Source of the DNA: Vibrio nigripulchritudo ATCC 27043
GTDB lineage: Bacteria > Pseudomonadota > Gammaproteobacteria > Enterobacterales > Vibrionaceae
Assembly: GCF_000222685.1 (NCBI RefSeq)
Contig: NZ_AFWJ01000311.1
Location: 1 to 64,000 of the forward strand
Length of the DNA stretch: 64,000 nucleotides
Direction of reading: 5' to 3'
Shown: positions 28,121 to 38,434 of the stretch, piece after piece
Numbering within the stretch: position 1 is the first letter of the stretch
How the letters are laid out: each line of letters starts with the position of its first letter
Translations under genes and position numbers: made by a program
Notes under the pieces: generated by a model
Told to the model about the DNA's origin: nothing
Databases searched by the model: none
The model's input: the letters and a program-made list of their open reading frames with translations, nothing else

Positions 28121-29005
28121 ATGTCCGCATCTTTAACCTCTTACCAAGAGCGCAGCAACGCACAGCTGAACGCTTGGTTGGATACTTTGCCCTATCAGGA
28201 TCTACCTCTTATCCAGGCCATGCGCCATGGTTTAACTTTGGGTGGCAAAAGAGCTCGTCCGTATCTGGTTTACATTACGGGTGAAATGCTTGGTTGCACC
28301 TTAGACGAACTCGATACCCCAGCCTGTGCCGTTGAATGCATTCATGCCTACTCTCTGATTCATGACGATCTGCCTGCAATGGATGACGATGAACTGCGTC
28401 GCGGGCAACCCACCTGCCACATCAAATTTGATGAGGCGACCGCTATTCTCACTGGCGATGCACTGCAGACTCTGGCTTTTTCGATTCTTTCCGAAGGCGA
28501 ACTTAGCCCAGAAGGCGAACCCAACCGTATAAAGATGGTCCAGACTTTAGCTCAGGCATCTGGTGTGCGCGGCATGTGTATGGGACAGGCGCTGGACTTA
28601 GCGGCTGAGAATCGATCGGTTTCTTTGCAAGAGCTGGAAAGCATTCACTTGAATAAAACTGCTGCCTTGATCAAAAGCGCCATCAAGATGGGGGCAATGG
28701 CAGCGGGAGAAAAAGGGCTTAAAGTCTTGCCTGAACTAGAGAAATACGCCGATTTGGTCGGTCTCGCATTTCAGGTTCAGGACGACATCCTAGATATCAT
28801 TAGTGATACCGAAACTTTAGGAAAACCTCAGGGTTCGGATCAAGAATTAAACAAAAGTACATACCCATCCTTGTTAGGATTGGAAGGTGCTCAGAAGAAA
28901 GCGCAAGAGCTGCTTGATGATGCACTGGGAGCGCTGGAAGCCATCCCCTATGATACACAGTTACTTGAAGAGTTCGCCCGTTACGTGGTCGAGCGCAAAA
29001 ACTAA
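28121..29005 (+). CDS. ispA: (2E,6E)-farnesyl diphosphate synthase
   Basis: Condenses IPP with DMAPP/GPP to farnesyl-PP. First Asp-rich motif HDDLPAMDDDELRRG (about 84-97), second DDILD (about 223-227), all-helical prenyltransferase fold. The 294-aa length fits. Five bases after xseB, 19 before dxs. Confidence 0.97.
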   Translation: MSASLTSYQERSNAQLNAWLDTLPYQDLPLIQAMRHGLTLGGKRARPYLVYITGEMLGCTLDELDTPACAVECIHAYSLIHDDLPAMDDDELRRGQPTCHIKFDEATAILTGDALQTLAFSILSEGELSPEGEPNRIKMVQTLAQASGVRGMCMGQALDLAAENRSVSLQELESIHLNKTAALIKSAIKMGAMAAGEKGLKVLPELEKYADLVGLAFQVQDDILDIISDTETLGKPQGSDQELNKSTYPSLLGLEGAQKKAQELLDDALGALEAIPYDTQLLEEFARYVVERKN

Positions 29006-29024
29006 ACAATAAGCGCTGATATAT

Positions 29025-30908
29025 ATGACTCTCGATATTTCAAAATATCCTACTTTAGCACTGGCAGATACACCCGATGAGCTTCGCCTTCTTCCGAAGG
29101 AAAGCTTGCCTATGTTATGCGATGAGTTGAGAACTTATCTGCTTAACTCGGTGAGTCAATCCAGTGGGCATTTGGCATCCGGTCTGGGTACAGTGGAACT
29201 GACCGTTGCTTTGCATTATGTCTACAACACACCCTTTGATCAGTTAATCTGGGATGTGGGTCATCAGGCCTATCCTCATAAAATCTTAACTGGTCGTCGT
29301 GAGCAACTGCCGACTATTCGTGAAAAAGGCGGGCTTCACCCGTTCCCATGGCGCGGAGAAAGTGAATACGATGTGCTGTCAGTCGGACACTCATCAACTT
29401 CAATCAGTGCGGCACTTGGTCTGTCGATTGCCGCAGAAAAAGAAGGCAAAGACCGTAAAGTCGTCAGTGTGATTGGTGATGGTGCCATCACTGCGGGCAT
29501 GGCGTTTGAAGCCATGAACCATGCGGGTGACGTTCATACTGATATGTTGGTGATTCTGAACGACAACGAAATGTCGATTTCAGAGAACGTTGGCGCACTT
29601 AACAATCACCTCGCTCAATTGCTTTCCGGTAATCTGTATACTTCAATCCGCGAAGGCGGAAAGAAGGTCCTTTCCGGTCTGCCTCCAATCAAAGAACTGG
29701 TTCGCCGTACTGAAGAGCATTTAAAAGGTATGGTGGTTCCTGGCACCCTGTTCGAAGAGCTTGGTTTTAACTACATTGGTCCTGTTGATGGGCACGATGT
29801 GAATGAGCTGGTTAAGACGCTGAAAAACATGCGTGGCTTAAAAGGCCCTCAGTTCCTGCACATCATGACCAAAAAAGGCAAAGGTCACGAGCCTGCTGAA
29901 AAGGATCCAATCGGCTACCACGCTGTACCTAAACAGTTTCTGAACCCTGATCCGAATAAGCCGAAAGCCAAGGCAGCTTCACCGACTTTCTCTAATATTT
30001 TCGGTGATTTCCTGTGTGATATGGCGGCGCAAGATCCTAAGTTAATGGCGATCACTCCTGCGATGCGTGAAGGTTCGGGTATGGTGCGTTTTTCAAAAGC
30101 GTTTCCCGAGCAATACTTCGATGTAGCGATTGCGGAGCAGCATGCTGTTACACTAGGCAGCGGCTTTGCTATTGCAGGTCTTAACCCGATTGTGGCGATT
30201 TACTCTACCTTCCTACAGCGCGGTTATGACCAGTTGATTCACGATGTTGCCATCATGAATTTACCCGTCATGTTTGCTATCGACCGTGCGGGACTTGTCG
30301 GTGCAGATGGTCAGACTCACCAGGGTGCATTTGACCTGAGCTACATGCGCTGTATTCCTAACATGGTGATCATGGCACCAAGCGACGAAAATGAATGTCG
30401 TCAAATGCTGTACACCGGTCACAAGCACACAGGACCTTCCGCTGTTCGTTATCCTCGTGGTAGTGGCTGTGGTGCTGAAATCCAGCAAGAAATGACTGCA
30501 CTTGAAATTGGTAAAGGTCGAATTGTTCGCCAAGGTGGTAAAACCGAGCAGCCTAAAGTCGCCATTTTGAGCTTTGGTACGTTCCTACCAAATGCATTGA
30601 AGGCTGCAGAGGCATTTGATGCAACTGTAGCGGATATGCGATTCGTCAAACCACTCGACGAAGCACTTATCTCCCAACTCGTTGCTGATCATGATGTACT
30701 TGTCACCATCGAAGAAAACGTGGTTGCTGGTGGCGCTGGTGCTGGTGTTGTCGAACACCTGATGAACAGTAAGCAGATTCTCCCAGTATTGAACTTGGGT
30801 CTGCCTGATGAGTTTGTTGCTCAGGGCACACAAGATGAAATGCACGCCGAGCTAGGTCTGGATTCTGCCGGAATAGAACAGTCTATTCGTGAATATCTAG
30901 CCAAGTAA
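29025..30908 (+). CDS. dxs: 1-deoxy-D-xylulose-5-phosphate synthase
   Basis: Thiamine-PP enzyme joining pyruvate and glyceraldehyde-3-P, the first step of the MEP isoprenoid pathway and a source of thiamine/pyridoxal precursors. TPP-binding motif [18 protein letters not shown] (about 148-165), a glutamate in the VAIAEQHAV motif, and a C-terminal transketolase-like domain with conserved [10 protein letters not shown]. 627 aa is the usual length. The Shine-Dalgarno is weak, so it may depend on upstream translation. Confidence 0.97.
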   Translation: MTLDISKYPTLALADTPDELRLLPKESLPMLCDELRTYLLNSVSQSSGHLASGLGTVELTVALHYVYNTPFDQLIWDVGHQAYPHKILTGRREQLPTIREKGGLHPFPWRGESEYDVLSVGHSSTSISAALGLSIAAEKEGKDRKVVSVIGDGAITAGMAFEAMNHAGDVHTDMLVILNDNEMSISENVGALNNHLAQLLSGNLYTSIREGGKKVLSGLPPIKELVRRTEEHLKGMVVPGTLFEELGFNYIGPVDGHDVNELVKTLKNMRGLKGPQFLHIMTKKGKGHEPAEKDPIGYHAVPKQFLNPDPNKPKAKAASPTFSNIFGDFLCDMAAQDPKLMAITPAMREGSGMVRFSKAFPEQYFDVAIAEQHAVTLGSGFAIAGLNPIVAIYSTFLQRGYDQLIHDVAIMNLPVMFAIDRAGLVGADGQTHQGAFDLSYMRCIPNMVIMAPSDENECRQMLYTGHKHTGPSAVRYPRGSGCGAEIQQEMTALEIGKGRIVRQGGKTEQPKVAILSFGTFLPNALKAAEAFDATVADMRFVKPLDEALISQLVADHDVLVTIEENVVAGGAGAGVVEHLMNSKQILPVLNLGLPDEFVAQGTQDEMHAELGLDSAGIEQSIREYLAK

Positions 30909-30955
30909 GCCGAACTTAGGTTAAGTAAACTTAGATCTCTCACCCGTAAAAACAG

Positions 30956-30987
30956 ATAAAGCCGAACTCAGTTCGGCTTTATTTTTT
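30956..30987. terminator. Terminator after dxs (usable for pgpA)
   Basis: Stem AAAGCCGAACT/AGTTCGGCTTT with T6 on the plus strand and several T on the minus strand, between convergent operons. Confidence 0.88.
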
Positions 30988-31002
30988 CAAATTCAACAGA
31001 CC

Positions 31003-31506
31003 CTAGAGCCAGCCCGCGTACTTACCGACCAACCACAGTGAAATAGCTGCCATGACTCCGGCAACGATATCATCCAGCATAATGCCGAGCCCGCCGTGTA
31101 CACGCTTATCTAGCCAACCGATTGGCCACGGTTTTACCATGTCGAAAAAACGAAACAGGATAAAACCTGTAATCAGCCACTTCCAGTCATCAGCAGGTAT
31201 TTTAAATAAAGGCACCACCATCATAGTTAGCCAGAAGCCTGCAAATTCGTCCCAGACAATCGAACCATGGTCGTGTACGCCCATATCATCGGAAGTCACC
31301 TGACAAATCTTTATCCCTATAAAACAGGAAGCGACTACGGCTACCACATACATAGGAAAAGGTAACTGCACCAGCAAAAAGTAAAATGGAATTGCAGCCA
31401 AAGTGCCCATGGTGCCTGGTATGACTGGAGAAAGCCCACTGCCAAAACCCGTTGCTAACAAATGCCATGGGTTTTTAAGCGAAATCAGGGATAAAGGTGA
31501 AGACAT
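31003..31506 (-). CDS. pgpA: Phosphatidylglycerophosphatase A
   Basis: Dephosphorylates phosphatidylglycerophosphate in the inner membrane. Hydrophobic, four helices; conserved GTMGTL (about 30-35) and DEFAGFW/DD motifs (HDHGSIVWDEFAGF, about 78-91; MLDDIVAG about 143-150). Overlaps thiL by one base, the same order as E. coli thiL-pgpA. Its TAG stop lies in AACAGACCCTA read in reverse, which equals the tip of the MITE terminal repeat. Confidence 0.94.
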   Translation of the reverse strand: MSSPLSLISLKNPWHLLATGFGSGLSPVIPGTMGTLAAIPFYFLLVQLPFPMYVVAVVASCFIGIKICQVTSDDMGVHDHGSIVWDEFAGFWLTMMVVPLFKIPADDWKWLITGFILFRFFDMVKPWPIGWLDKRVHGGLGIMLDDIVAGVMAAISLWLVGKYAGWL

Positions 31507-32480
31507 TACGAGTTAACCTTGAAATGATCATAACCAGACAATTGCCAGTCCAGTTTCTTTCCTTGTTGTTCTAATACCAATTCGTCGCCAGAACGGATCT
31601 GACCAATACAAGTGGCGGTTGTTCCGGAGTATGCCAGTAAAGTGTCCATTTGTCCTTTGTGCTCTTCAGGTACACAGAAGCACAGCTCATATTCTTCGCC
31701 GCTGGTCAGTGCCAGTTGAAGAGCCTCTGTGTCGTCTGAGCAAAAGGCTTTTAGCTCATCAGACAATGGAATACTGTCCACATCAATCACAGCACCAACA
31801 TTGGATGCTTCCATGATATGGCGAAGGTCAGACATCAATCCGTCCGAGATATCCAAACAGGCTGATGCAACATCTCTTAAGGCTTGTCCCACAACCAAGC
31901 GAGGGGTAGCAAGGTAGTGGCGTTTTTCAAGCTCTTCGGCATGTGGTTTCGCGCGTTTGGTTTCGTCCAGTACAACCTGCAAACCAGCAGCACTGTCTCC
32001 TAGCGTTCCTGTTACATAAATCCAGTCGCCCACTTTGGCACTGTCACGTCGCATGGCTTTGCCTTCAGGTACGAAGCCCTGCACGGTCAGAGTGATACTC
32101 AATGGGCCTTTCGTCGTATCGCCACCAATTAGCTGAATGTTGAAGTAATTAGCCAGTTCAAAAAAGGATTCGCTAAATGGTGCCAGCCACATTTCATCAG
32201 GCTCAGGCAGCGTTAGTGCTAAAGACACCCAAGCTGGTGATGCCCCCATCGCAGCCAAATCACTTAAGTTAGACGCAAGAGCCTTATGCGCTACCCAAGC
32301 AGGGTTTGCATGTTCTAAAAAGTGTGTCCCTTCCACGAGGGTATCGGTGCTAATTGCGATCTGAACGTTTTCGGGGGATGTAACTAATGCGCTGTCGTCT
32401 CCTAAAGAGAGCTGAACATCTTTGCGCTGGGTTTGTCGATTGACGAAATAGGTGGTAATTAGGTTGAATTCACCTGCCAT
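31506..32480 (-). CDS. thiL: Thiamine-monophosphate kinase
   Basis: Phosphorylates thiamine-P to thiamine-PP. AIR-synthase/ThiL fold with GDDSAL (about 25-30), the metal-binding DTLVEGTHF and the GGDTTKGP motif (about 120), and the SGEEYELCF motif near the C terminus. The ATG at 32480 (MAGEFNLI) is chosen; the longer frame adds 17 residues not seen in the family. Last but one gene of the rib-nusB-thiL-pgpA series; a terminator follows nusB just upstream, so it may also have its own promoter. Confidence 0.95.
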   Translation of the reverse strand: MAGEFNLITTYFVNRQTQRKDVQLSLGDDSALVTSPENVQIAISTDTLVEGTHFLEHANPAWVAHKALASNLSDLAAMGASPAWVSLALTLPEPDEMWLAPFSESFFELANYFNIQLIGGDTTKGPLSITLTVQGFVPEGKAMRRDSAKVGDWIYVTGTLGDSAAGLQVVLDETKRAKPHAEELEKRHYLATPRLVVGQALRDVASACLDISDGLMSDLRHIMEASNVGAVIDVDSIPLSDELKAFCSDDTEALQLALTSGEEYELCFCVPEEHKGQMDTLLAYSGTTATCIGQIRSGDELVLEQQGKKLDWQLSGYDHFKVNS

Positions 32481-32569
32481 GGCTGACTCTTGTATGTTGT
32501 TATTTGTGTTAATTATACCTAAGTAAATCAAACTTGCCTGACGCAGTTTACTTAATGCCCCATAAAAAG

Positions 32570-32600
32570 AAAAAGGTCAGCGTTTAGCTGACCTTTTAAA
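32570..32600 (-). terminator. Terminator after nusB
   Basis: Minus-strand stem AAAGGTCAGC/GCTGACCTTT followed by TTCTTTTT, between nusB and thiL. Confidence 0.82.
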
Positions 32601-32611
32601 AATTCTAGCGA

Positions 32612-33079
32612 TTACTTTTTGCGAACATGCGGTGCGGCTTTATCAAGTACACCATTCACAAATTTATGGCTATCTTCTGCGGCAAAAACCTTTGCCAGCT
32701 CAATTGCTTCGTTGATCACTACTTTGTAAGGTACATCTTCACGACGAGTCATTTCGTACATCGCAAGACGCAGCAAAGCCAGCTCCATCATATCCAAATC
32801 TTGCATCGGGCGAGACAAGTATGGACGCAGTTTGCTGTCTAGCTCTGTGTGGCTTAATACAACGCCAGACAACAGGTCACGGAAGTAAGCAACGTCAGTT
32901 TCCGGTGCAGACAATGAAGGCTCTGACGCATGATGTTCTTCTTCATCATACTTGCCTCCAGATAGGAATTGCTCTTCAACAGTAGCAACATTCTCTTTAG
33001 TAATCTGCCACGAATATATGGCTTGTAATGCAAATTGACGTGCGTTACGACGTGCGGCTGGTTTCACACTGGCCCCCAT
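32612..33079 (-). CDS. nusB: Transcription antitermination factor NusB
   Basis: All-helical protein that binds boxA RNA with NusE/S10 in rRNA antitermination. [16 protein letters not shown] at the N terminus and [27 protein letters not shown] near the end are typical. Its start overlaps the ribH stop by one base (TAATG), so it is coupled to ribH, the conserved pair. Confidence 0.96.
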   Translation of the reverse strand: MGASVKPAARRNARQFALQAIYSWQITKENVATVEEQFLSGGKYDEEEHHASEPSLSAPETDVAYFRDLLSGVVLSHTELDSKLRPYLSRPMQDLDMMELALLRLAMYEMTRREDVPYKVVINEAIELAKVFAAEDSHKFVNGVLDKAAPHVRKK

Positions 33080-33549
33080 TAGGAATCAATTTCAGAAAGA
33101 ACGTTGATCATCTCTAGCGCGCTTAGTGCAGCCTCTGCACCTTTATTACCAGCCTTGGTTCCTGCACGCTCGATAGCTTGATCGATGGTATCAACGGTTA
33201 GTACACCAAACGCCACCGGAAGACTGTATTCCAGAGACACCTGAGCCAAACCTTTGTTGCATTCACTACAAACATAGTCAAAGTGAGGAGTACCACCACG
33301 AATAACCGAACCCAAAGAAATAATGGCATCGAATTTACCTGTCTTTGCAACGCGCTGAGCGGTGAGAGGTAGTTCAACGGCACCCGGGCAACGTACTACT
33401 GTGATGTTGTCTTCGCTGATTTGTCCATGACGCTTTAAAGTATCGATTGCACCAGATAACAGGCTTTCGTTAATAAAACTGTTAAAACGAGAAATAACGA
33501 TAGCAATTTTTGCATTTGGCGCTGGGAAACCGCCCTCGATCACTTTCAT
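33079..33549 (-). CDS. ribH: 6,7-dimethyl-8-ribityllumazine synthase
   Basis: Lumazine synthase of the riboflavin pathway, forming the 60-mer or pentamer shell. [23 protein letters not shown] (about 20-42), GAVELP (about 57-62), catalytic His in GTPHFDYV (about 89). 156 aa. A terminator upstream (33681-33712) suggests that ribH-nusB has its own start of transcription. Confidence 0.97.
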   Translation of the reverse strand: MKVIEGGFPAPNAKIAIVISRFNSFINESLLSGAIDTLKRHGQISEDNITVVRCPGAVELPLTAQRVAKTGKFDAIISLGSVIRGGTPHFDYVCSECNKGLAQVSLEYSLPVAFGVLTVDTIDQAIERAGTKAGNKGAEAALSALEMINVLSEIDS

Positions 33550-33680
33550 AAAGCTTTCCTTTAACTATGTTCATCAAGTGAGAATCGCCGGATTCTAGCA
33601 CAAAAGTGTGAGAGATATCTAATGGAAATTGAGAGTAAACAAAGCGAATGGGCGGGAAAATAAAGGATCGGTATTCAACG

Positions 33681-33712
33681 AAAAAAGCAAGGAGATATCC
33701 CCTTGCTCTTTT
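33681..33712 (-). terminator. Terminator between ribBX and ribH
   Basis: Minus-strand stem AGCAAGG/CCTTGCT followed by six T. Confidence 0.8.
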
Positions 33713-33733
33713 GTATTTTTAATCAGAAGAAAC

Positions 33734-34843
33734 TTAGTCGCAGACGTACTCGGTAACATTCAGACCGAAACCTGACAATGAGTGATAACGTTTCTTGCTT
33801 GAGGATAACAGGCGCATATCGCTGATGCCAAGATCGGCGAGGATCTGAGAACCGACGCCGACGCGGCGTGAAGTACCCTGCTTTTTCGCCATTTTAGGGG
33901 CGTTGCCGCTGTCTTGCTGTTCAAACGTCTTCACTTTGTGAATGATGAATTCAGACGACTCTTCGTTGCCCAGAATCACCAATACACCACCTTCATCACT
34001 AATGCGTCTCATGGCTTTATCGAGCGTCCAGCTACGTTCGGCGCTGCGGTCGCTGCGAAGCACATCCGTAAAGGTATCTTGCAAGTGAACACGTACTAAT
34101 GGTGCTTCTTCTTTCAGATCGCCTTTTTTAAGTGCGTAATGGATTTGACTATCAATTGTGTCGCGGTAAGTGACTAACTCAAATTCGCCGAATTCAGTTG
34201 GCAGCTTACATTGCGCCACACGTTCAATTGTTGTTTCCGTGTTGTTTCGGAATTCAATCAGATCAGAGATTGTACCCAGCTTGATGTTGTGTTTTTCCGC
34301 AAACACTTCCAAATCCGGGCGACGCGCCATGGTGCCGTCGTCGTTTAGGATTTCAACGATAACACCAGCAGGCTCTAAACCAGCCAGTCTTGCTAAGTCG
34401 CACCCGGCTTCCGTATGACCTGCTCGAGTCAGAACTCCACCATCCTGCGCAGTCAGCGGGAAAATATGACCAGGCTGAACCAAGTCAGCAGCTTTCGCTT
34501 CTTTGGCAACAGCTGCCTGAACCGTCAATGCCCGGTCAGCAGCAGAAATACCGGTCGTGACACCTTCTGCCGCTTCAATCGAGACGGTAAATGCTGTTGA
34601 GTACTGTGCGTTGTTGTCCTGAACCATAGGAGGAAGTCCAAGATGTTCACAACGCTCCTTGGTCATTGTAAGGCAAATAAGACCACGACCGTATGTCGCC
34701 ATAAAATTAATGGCCTCTGGCGTCACGAGCTCAGCGGCCATAATGATATCGCCTTCATTCTCACGATCTTCGTCATCCATCAAGATGACCATCTTACCTA
34801 AACGAATGTCTTCAATGATTTCTTGCGGCGTACTGATTGACAT
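33734..34843 (-). CDS. 3,4-dihydroxy-2-butanone-4-phosphate synthase fused to a degenerate GTP cyclohydrolase II domain (RibBX)
   Basis: The N-terminal domain (about 1-205) is a complete DHBP synthase: [16 protein letters not shown] holds the acidic metal/substrate residues, with [12 protein letters not shown] (about 139-150) at the active site. The C-terminal domain (about 215-369) has the fold of RibA, but the zinc site C-x-T-G-D-x-F-x-S-x-R-C-D-C is lost: the matching segment reads [16 protein letters not shown] with no cysteine. So it cannot be a GTP cyclohydrolase II, and a separate ribA is needed elsewhere. Such hybrids, called RibBX, are known in Vibrio and Shewanella. 11 bases downstream of ribE. 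Confidence 0.93.
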   Translation of the reverse strand: MSISTPQEIIEDIRLGKMVILMDDEDRENEGDIIMAAELVTPEAINFMATYGRGLICLTMTKERCEHLGLPPMVQDNNAQYSTAFTVSIEAAEGVTTGISAADRALTVQAAVAKEAKAADLVQPGHIFPLTAQDGGVLTRAGHTEAGCDLARLAGLEPAGVIVEILNDDGTMARRPDLEVFAEKHNIKLGTISDLIEFRNNTETTIERVAQCKLPTEFGEFELVTYRDTIDSQIHYALKKGDLKEEAPLVRVHLQDTFTDVLRSDRSAERSWTLDKAMRRISDEGGVLVILGNEESSEFIIHKVKTFEQQDSGNAPKMAKKQGTSRRVGVGSQILADLGISDMRLLSSSKKRYHSLSGFGLNVTEYVCD

Positions 34844-34854
34844 AATGATGTTCC

Positions 34855-35508
34855 CTAAGCAAAACCGTTTTGTTGTAAAAATTCCATGGATATCTTGGAT
34901 TCTGGCTCTTGATGCTGATTTCCCTGAAGCAGACGTTCCATGTAACGTGCTAATACATCAACTTCCAAATTCACTTTTCGACCGACCTGGAAATCGTTGA
35001 TGGTTGTTTCCAAAGAAGTGTGTGGCACGATAGTGAGCTTAAAAGCATTCTTACGTAACGCATTGACAGTCAGACTGATTCCATCAACGGTAATCGAGCC
35101 TTTCTCAGCGACGTATTTGCTGATTTCAGCAGGCATATCAACCCAAAACTCAACGGCTCGCCCAACCTGATTTCGCTCGACTATTTCACCAATGCCGTCC
35201 ACATGACCAGAAACAATGTGACCGCCAAAGCGTGTGTTCGGTAACATTGCCTTTTCCAGGTTCACTTTGTCACCCGCTTGGTATTGGGTGAACCCTGTTT
35301 TGTTCATGGTTTCCACAGATAAATCTGCTGTGTAGCTATTTTCGGTAAACTCGATAACAGTCAGACACACACCGTTTGTGGCAATACTGTCACCGAGTTT
35401 CACGTCTGCCATATCCAGCTTTCCAGTTTCCACCGTTACGCTGATGTCTTCGCCCTTAGGCGTGATGGCAGTAAGAGTTCCTACCGCCTCTACAATTCCT
35501 GTAAACAT
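34855..35508 (-). CDS. ribE: Riboflavin synthase (alpha chain)
   Basis: Dismutates two lumazines to riboflavin. Two homologous lumazine-binding barrels, each starting with a [10 protein letters not shown]- or [11 protein letters not shown]-like segment (about 1-95 and 98-190); the active-site Ser/Thr and Cys in [11 protein letters not shown] (about 41-51). 217 aa. Between ribD and ribBX in the same direction. Confidence 0.96.
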   Translation of the reverse strand: MFTGIVEAVGTLTAITPKGEDISVTVETGKLDMADVKLGDSIATNGVCLTVIEFTENSYTADLSVETMNKTGFTQYQAGDKVNLEKAMLPNTRFGGHIVSGHVDGIGEIVERNQVGRAVEFWVDMPAEISKYVAEKGSITVDGISLTVNALRKNAFKLTIVPHTSLETTINDFQVGRKVNLEVDVLARYMERLLQGNQHQEPESKISMEFLQQNGFA

Positions 35509-35516
35509 AACTACTT

Positions 35517-36614
35517 CTACGTATTTTTGATAACTTTCGCGGTAATTCGGATATCCGGTCCTACCATACGAACATCATTTATCTCTAGGTCAATGGCTTG
35601 CTGCATTGAAGTGAGACCGAGAATATGAACCAAACCACGACCATCACTGCCCATCAGTTTGGGCGCCAGATAAACAATCAGTTCATCCATCAAATCTTGT
35701 TCAATTAAACTGGCTGCCAGTGTCGCGCCTGCCTCAACCCAGATATGTTGAATGCCCAGCTTTTCAGCAAGCTTATCGAAAACATAGGGAATATCCACCT
35801 GACCAGCTGAATTAAGCTGAAAGTATGGAGATTTCGGGTCTACGACTTCAATATTGCCGGGAGTCTGGAACAAGGAGAGATTCTGATGGAGTTTTTGCTG
35901 TCGATCCAATATCACACGAGCAGGTTGTCTTAGTTCCGATTCAGGATAAATTACCTGCGTACTTTCAGGTAGTTCAGACCAACGTACGTTCAGTGATGCA
36001 TTGTCATCTATCACTGTTTTGCTGGTAGAAACAATCGCACAAGACTGCGCTCGATAGGCTTGAACATCCTGACGAGCCTGAGGTGAAGTGATCCATTTAC
36101 TTTCCCCGTTACTCAATGCTGTCTGCCCATCGAGACTCGCTGCAAGCTTAAGCTGAACAAAAGGTTTTCCCGTTTCCATACGCTTGAGAAACCCTTTGTT
36201 TAACGCGCGAGCATCCGATTCCAGCACCCCGACTTCAACCTCTACGCCAGCATCACGAAGCATTTTAACGCCTCGCCCAGCGACGACCGGATTTGGATCC
36301 TGCATTGCGCAGACGACTCTTGCCACACCTGCCTTTATGAGGGCTTCTGAACAAGGAGGAGTGCGACCATAATGAGAACAAGGTTCCAGAGTGACATAGG
36401 CTGTCGCCCCTTTCGCGTTTTCCCCTGCCGCTCTTAAGGCATGAACTTCCGCGTGTGGTTCTCCCGCTTTGAAGTGCAGCCCTTCGCCAACAATCTTGCC
36501 ATCTTTGGCAATAACACAGCCGACATTCGGGTTAGGAGAAGTGGTGAAACGCCCTCTTTTTGCCAGCGCGATTGCCCTTGCCATCATTTGATGGTCTAAC
36601 TCGGTACTGCGCAT
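35517..36614 (-). CDS. ribD: Bifunctional diaminohydroxyphosphoribosylaminopyrimidine deaminase / uracil reductase
   Basis: N-terminal zinc deaminase (about 1-145) with ligands H54, C79 and C88 in PHAEVHALRA, TLEPCSHYGRTPPC, and catalytic E56; C-terminal NADPH-dependent reductase (about 148-365) with KLAASLDGQTA. 365 aa. The start overlaps the nrdR stop by one base. No FMN riboswitch was recognised upstream of this gene set. Confidence 0.97.
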   Translation of the reverse strand: MRSTELDHQMMARAIALAKRGRFTTSPNPNVGCVIAKDGKIVGEGLHFKAGEPHAEVHALRAAGENAKGATAYVTLEPCSHYGRTPPCSEALIKAGVARVVCAMQDPNPVVAGRGVKMLRDAGVEVEVGVLESDARALNKGFLKRMETGKPFVQLKLAASLDGQTALSNGESKWITSPQARQDVQAYRAQSCAIVSTSKTVIDDNASLNVRWSELPESTQVIYPESELRQPARVILDRQQKLHQNLSLFQTPGNIEVVDPKSPYFQLNSAGQVDIPYVFDKLAEKLGIQHIWVEAGATLAASLIEQDLMDELIVYLAPKLMGSDGRGLVHILGLTSMQQAIDLEINDVRMVGPDIRITAKVIKNT

Positions 36615-37063
36615 CAGTCTTCCAGCTTAGCGATTTCTTCGCCGAATTCTCTGATATCTTCAAAGCTGCGATACACCGAAGCAAAACGAATATAGGCAAC
36701 CTTATCCAACTCTTTAAGCTGGTCCATCACAAGATTCCCTATCATCTCACTAGGTACTTCGCGTTCACCCGTAGCACGGAGCTGAGATTTGATGGTGCTG
36801 ATAGCCAATTCAGTTGCGTCGGCGGCAACCGGACGTTTCTCCAATGCGCGCTGTAAACCACCTACCATTTTATCTTCATCAAATGGCTCACGGTTACCGT
36901 TAGACTTGATGACTTTTGGCATCACAAGCTCAGCACTTTCAAACGTAGTAAAACGTTCATTACACGCCAGGCATTGACGACGGCGACGAACCTGGTGCCC
37001 ATCTGCGACCAATCGTGAGTCAATTACTTTGGTGTCATTTTCTGAACAAAATGGACAATGCAT
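36614..37063 (-). CDS. nrdR: Transcriptional repressor NrdR
   Basis: Represses ribonucleotide reductase genes according to ATP/dATP. Zinc ribbon with C3, C6, C31 and C34, followed by an ATP-cone (about 46-136; [19 protein letters not shown]). ATG at 37063 with a full GGAGGTGAT Shine-Dalgarno; a 13-residue upstream extension is not used. First gene before ribD, the widely conserved nrdR-ribD pair. Confidence 0.97.
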   Translation of the reverse strand: MHCPFCSENDTKVIDSRLVADGHQVRRRRQCLACNERFTTFESAELVMPKVIKSNGNREPFDEDKMVGGLQRALEKRPVAADATELAISTIKSQLRATGEREVPSEMIGNLVMDQLKELDKVAYIRFASVYRSFEDIREFGEEIAKLED

Positions 37064-37115
37064 ATCACCTCCAAAAATTTGTCTTAGTCTAACGGAATTC
37101 AACAGGTTGAGAAAA

Positions 37116-37141
37116 GCAAAAAGGGCTCACGAGGAGCCCTT
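37116..37141 (-). terminator. Terminator of proBA
   Basis: Minus-strand stem AAGGGCTC/GAGCCCTT with a T run. Confidence 0.82.
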
Positions 37142-37165
37142 ATCGATACTTAAGCACATATTTTG

Positions 37166-38416
37166 TTAACTACGCGGCAAATAGTTCGCTTTTCCGACCC
37201 ATTTGTAACTGGTTAATTCTTCTAAACCCATTGGACCGCGAGCGTGCAGTTTCTGCGTGGATACCGCAACTTCGGCTCCTAAACCAAACTGAGCACCGTC
37301 GGTAAAACGGGTTGACGCGTTCACATATACCGCTGCTGAATCGACTGAATTGATAAAGCGTTCAGTGTTCACTAGGTCGTTTGACATAATGGCGTCTGAG
37401 TGACTGGCATTGTGCACACGCATGTGATGAATGGCTTCATCAAGATCTTTGACCACTTTGATTCCCAGTGTGAAGCTGAGCCACTCTGTATCAAAATCCC
37501 CGTCTTTGGCATCGCGAAGATCTTTTGCTTCTAAAAGCAGTGCTTTAGCACTTGAATCCGCGACAAACGCCACTTTTTCGGACATTTTCGTAACCAACTT
37601 TGGTAAAAATTCGTCAGCAACCGCTTCATGGACAAGCAAAGTATCGAGCGCGTTACAAGCAGACGGACGCTGTACTTTGGCGTTCTCCACCACATCCAGA
37701 GAACGCTCTAAATCGGCACTTTCATCGACAAAAATATGGCTGATACCAAATCCACCGATAATTACAGGAATATTGCTGTTTTCTTTACACATTTTGTGCA
37801 GACCAGCGCCTCCACGCGGGATGATCATGTCTACATATTCATCCAGCTTAAGAAGCTGAGATACCAGTTCACGATCTGGCTTTTCAATATACTGCACCGA
37901 CGCGGCTGGCAGCTCTGCCTTCTCAAGCGCCGACTGGATAACTTTCACTAGCTCCATATTGGAATGGAAGGTCTCTTTACCGCCGCGAAGAATACTGGCA
38001 TTACCCGTTTTCAAACACAGTGCAGCGATATCAATCGTTACATTAGGACGCGCTTCGTAAATGACTCCGACAACACCAAGTGGCACTCGGCGCTTCGTCA
38101 GAAACATGCCATTTTCTAGCACCTTGCTATCTATTTCGCTGCCAACCGGATCTGTTAAGTTGATGACGTTACGCACATCACTGGCAATCCCAGCAAGGCG
38201 CTCCTTGTTCAAAAGCAGTCGGTCCAGCAAGGCTTCTGTTAGCCCCGCTTGTCTGCCTGCTTCTATATCTTTGGCGTTGGCTTCGAGAATGATCTGTTCA
38301 TTGGCTTCCAACTCATCCGCAATGATTGCAAGCGCTTTGTTTTTTTGAGCAGTGGATGCAGTAGCCAGATGGAAAGCTGCGTCTTTTGCAGCCTTTCCCA
38401 TATTTGTTAAATTCAC
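37166..38416 (-). CDS. proA: Gamma-glutamyl phosphate reductase
   Basis: NADPH-dependent reduction of gamma-glutamyl-P in proline synthesis. Aldehyde-dehydrogenase fold with catalytic Cys in [16 protein letters not shown] (about 254-258) and the GGKETFHSN motif. GTG start at 38416 with GGAG 7 bases before it. 18 bases after proB. Confidence 0.97.
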   Translation of the reverse strand: MNLTNMGKAAKDAAFHLATASTAQKNKALAIIADELEANEQIILEANAKDIEAGRQAGLTEALLDRLLLNKERLAGIASDVRNVINLTDPVGSEIDSKVLENGMFLTKRRVPLGVVGVIYEARPNVTIDIAALCLKTGNASILRGGKETFHSNMELVKVIQSALEKAELPAASVQYIEKPDRELVSQLLKLDEYVDMIIPRGGAGLHKMCKENSNIPVIIGGFGISHIFVDESADLERSLDVVENAKVQRPSACNALDTLLVHEAVADEFLPKLVTKMSEKVAFVADSSAKALLLEAKDLRDAKDGDFDTEWLSFTLGIKVVKDLDEAIHHMRVHNASHSDAIMSNDLVNTERFINSVDSAAVYVNASTRFTDGAQFGLGAEVAVSTQKLHARGPMGLEELTSYKWVGKANYLPRS

Positions 38417-38434
38417 GACTTTTCTCCTTAAAAC

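Noticed and set aside
34844-37165. Possible FMN riboswitch near the rib genes
   Set aside because: Gaps between these genes are too short or lack the conserved RFN helices; a riboswitch would have to lie elsewhere.
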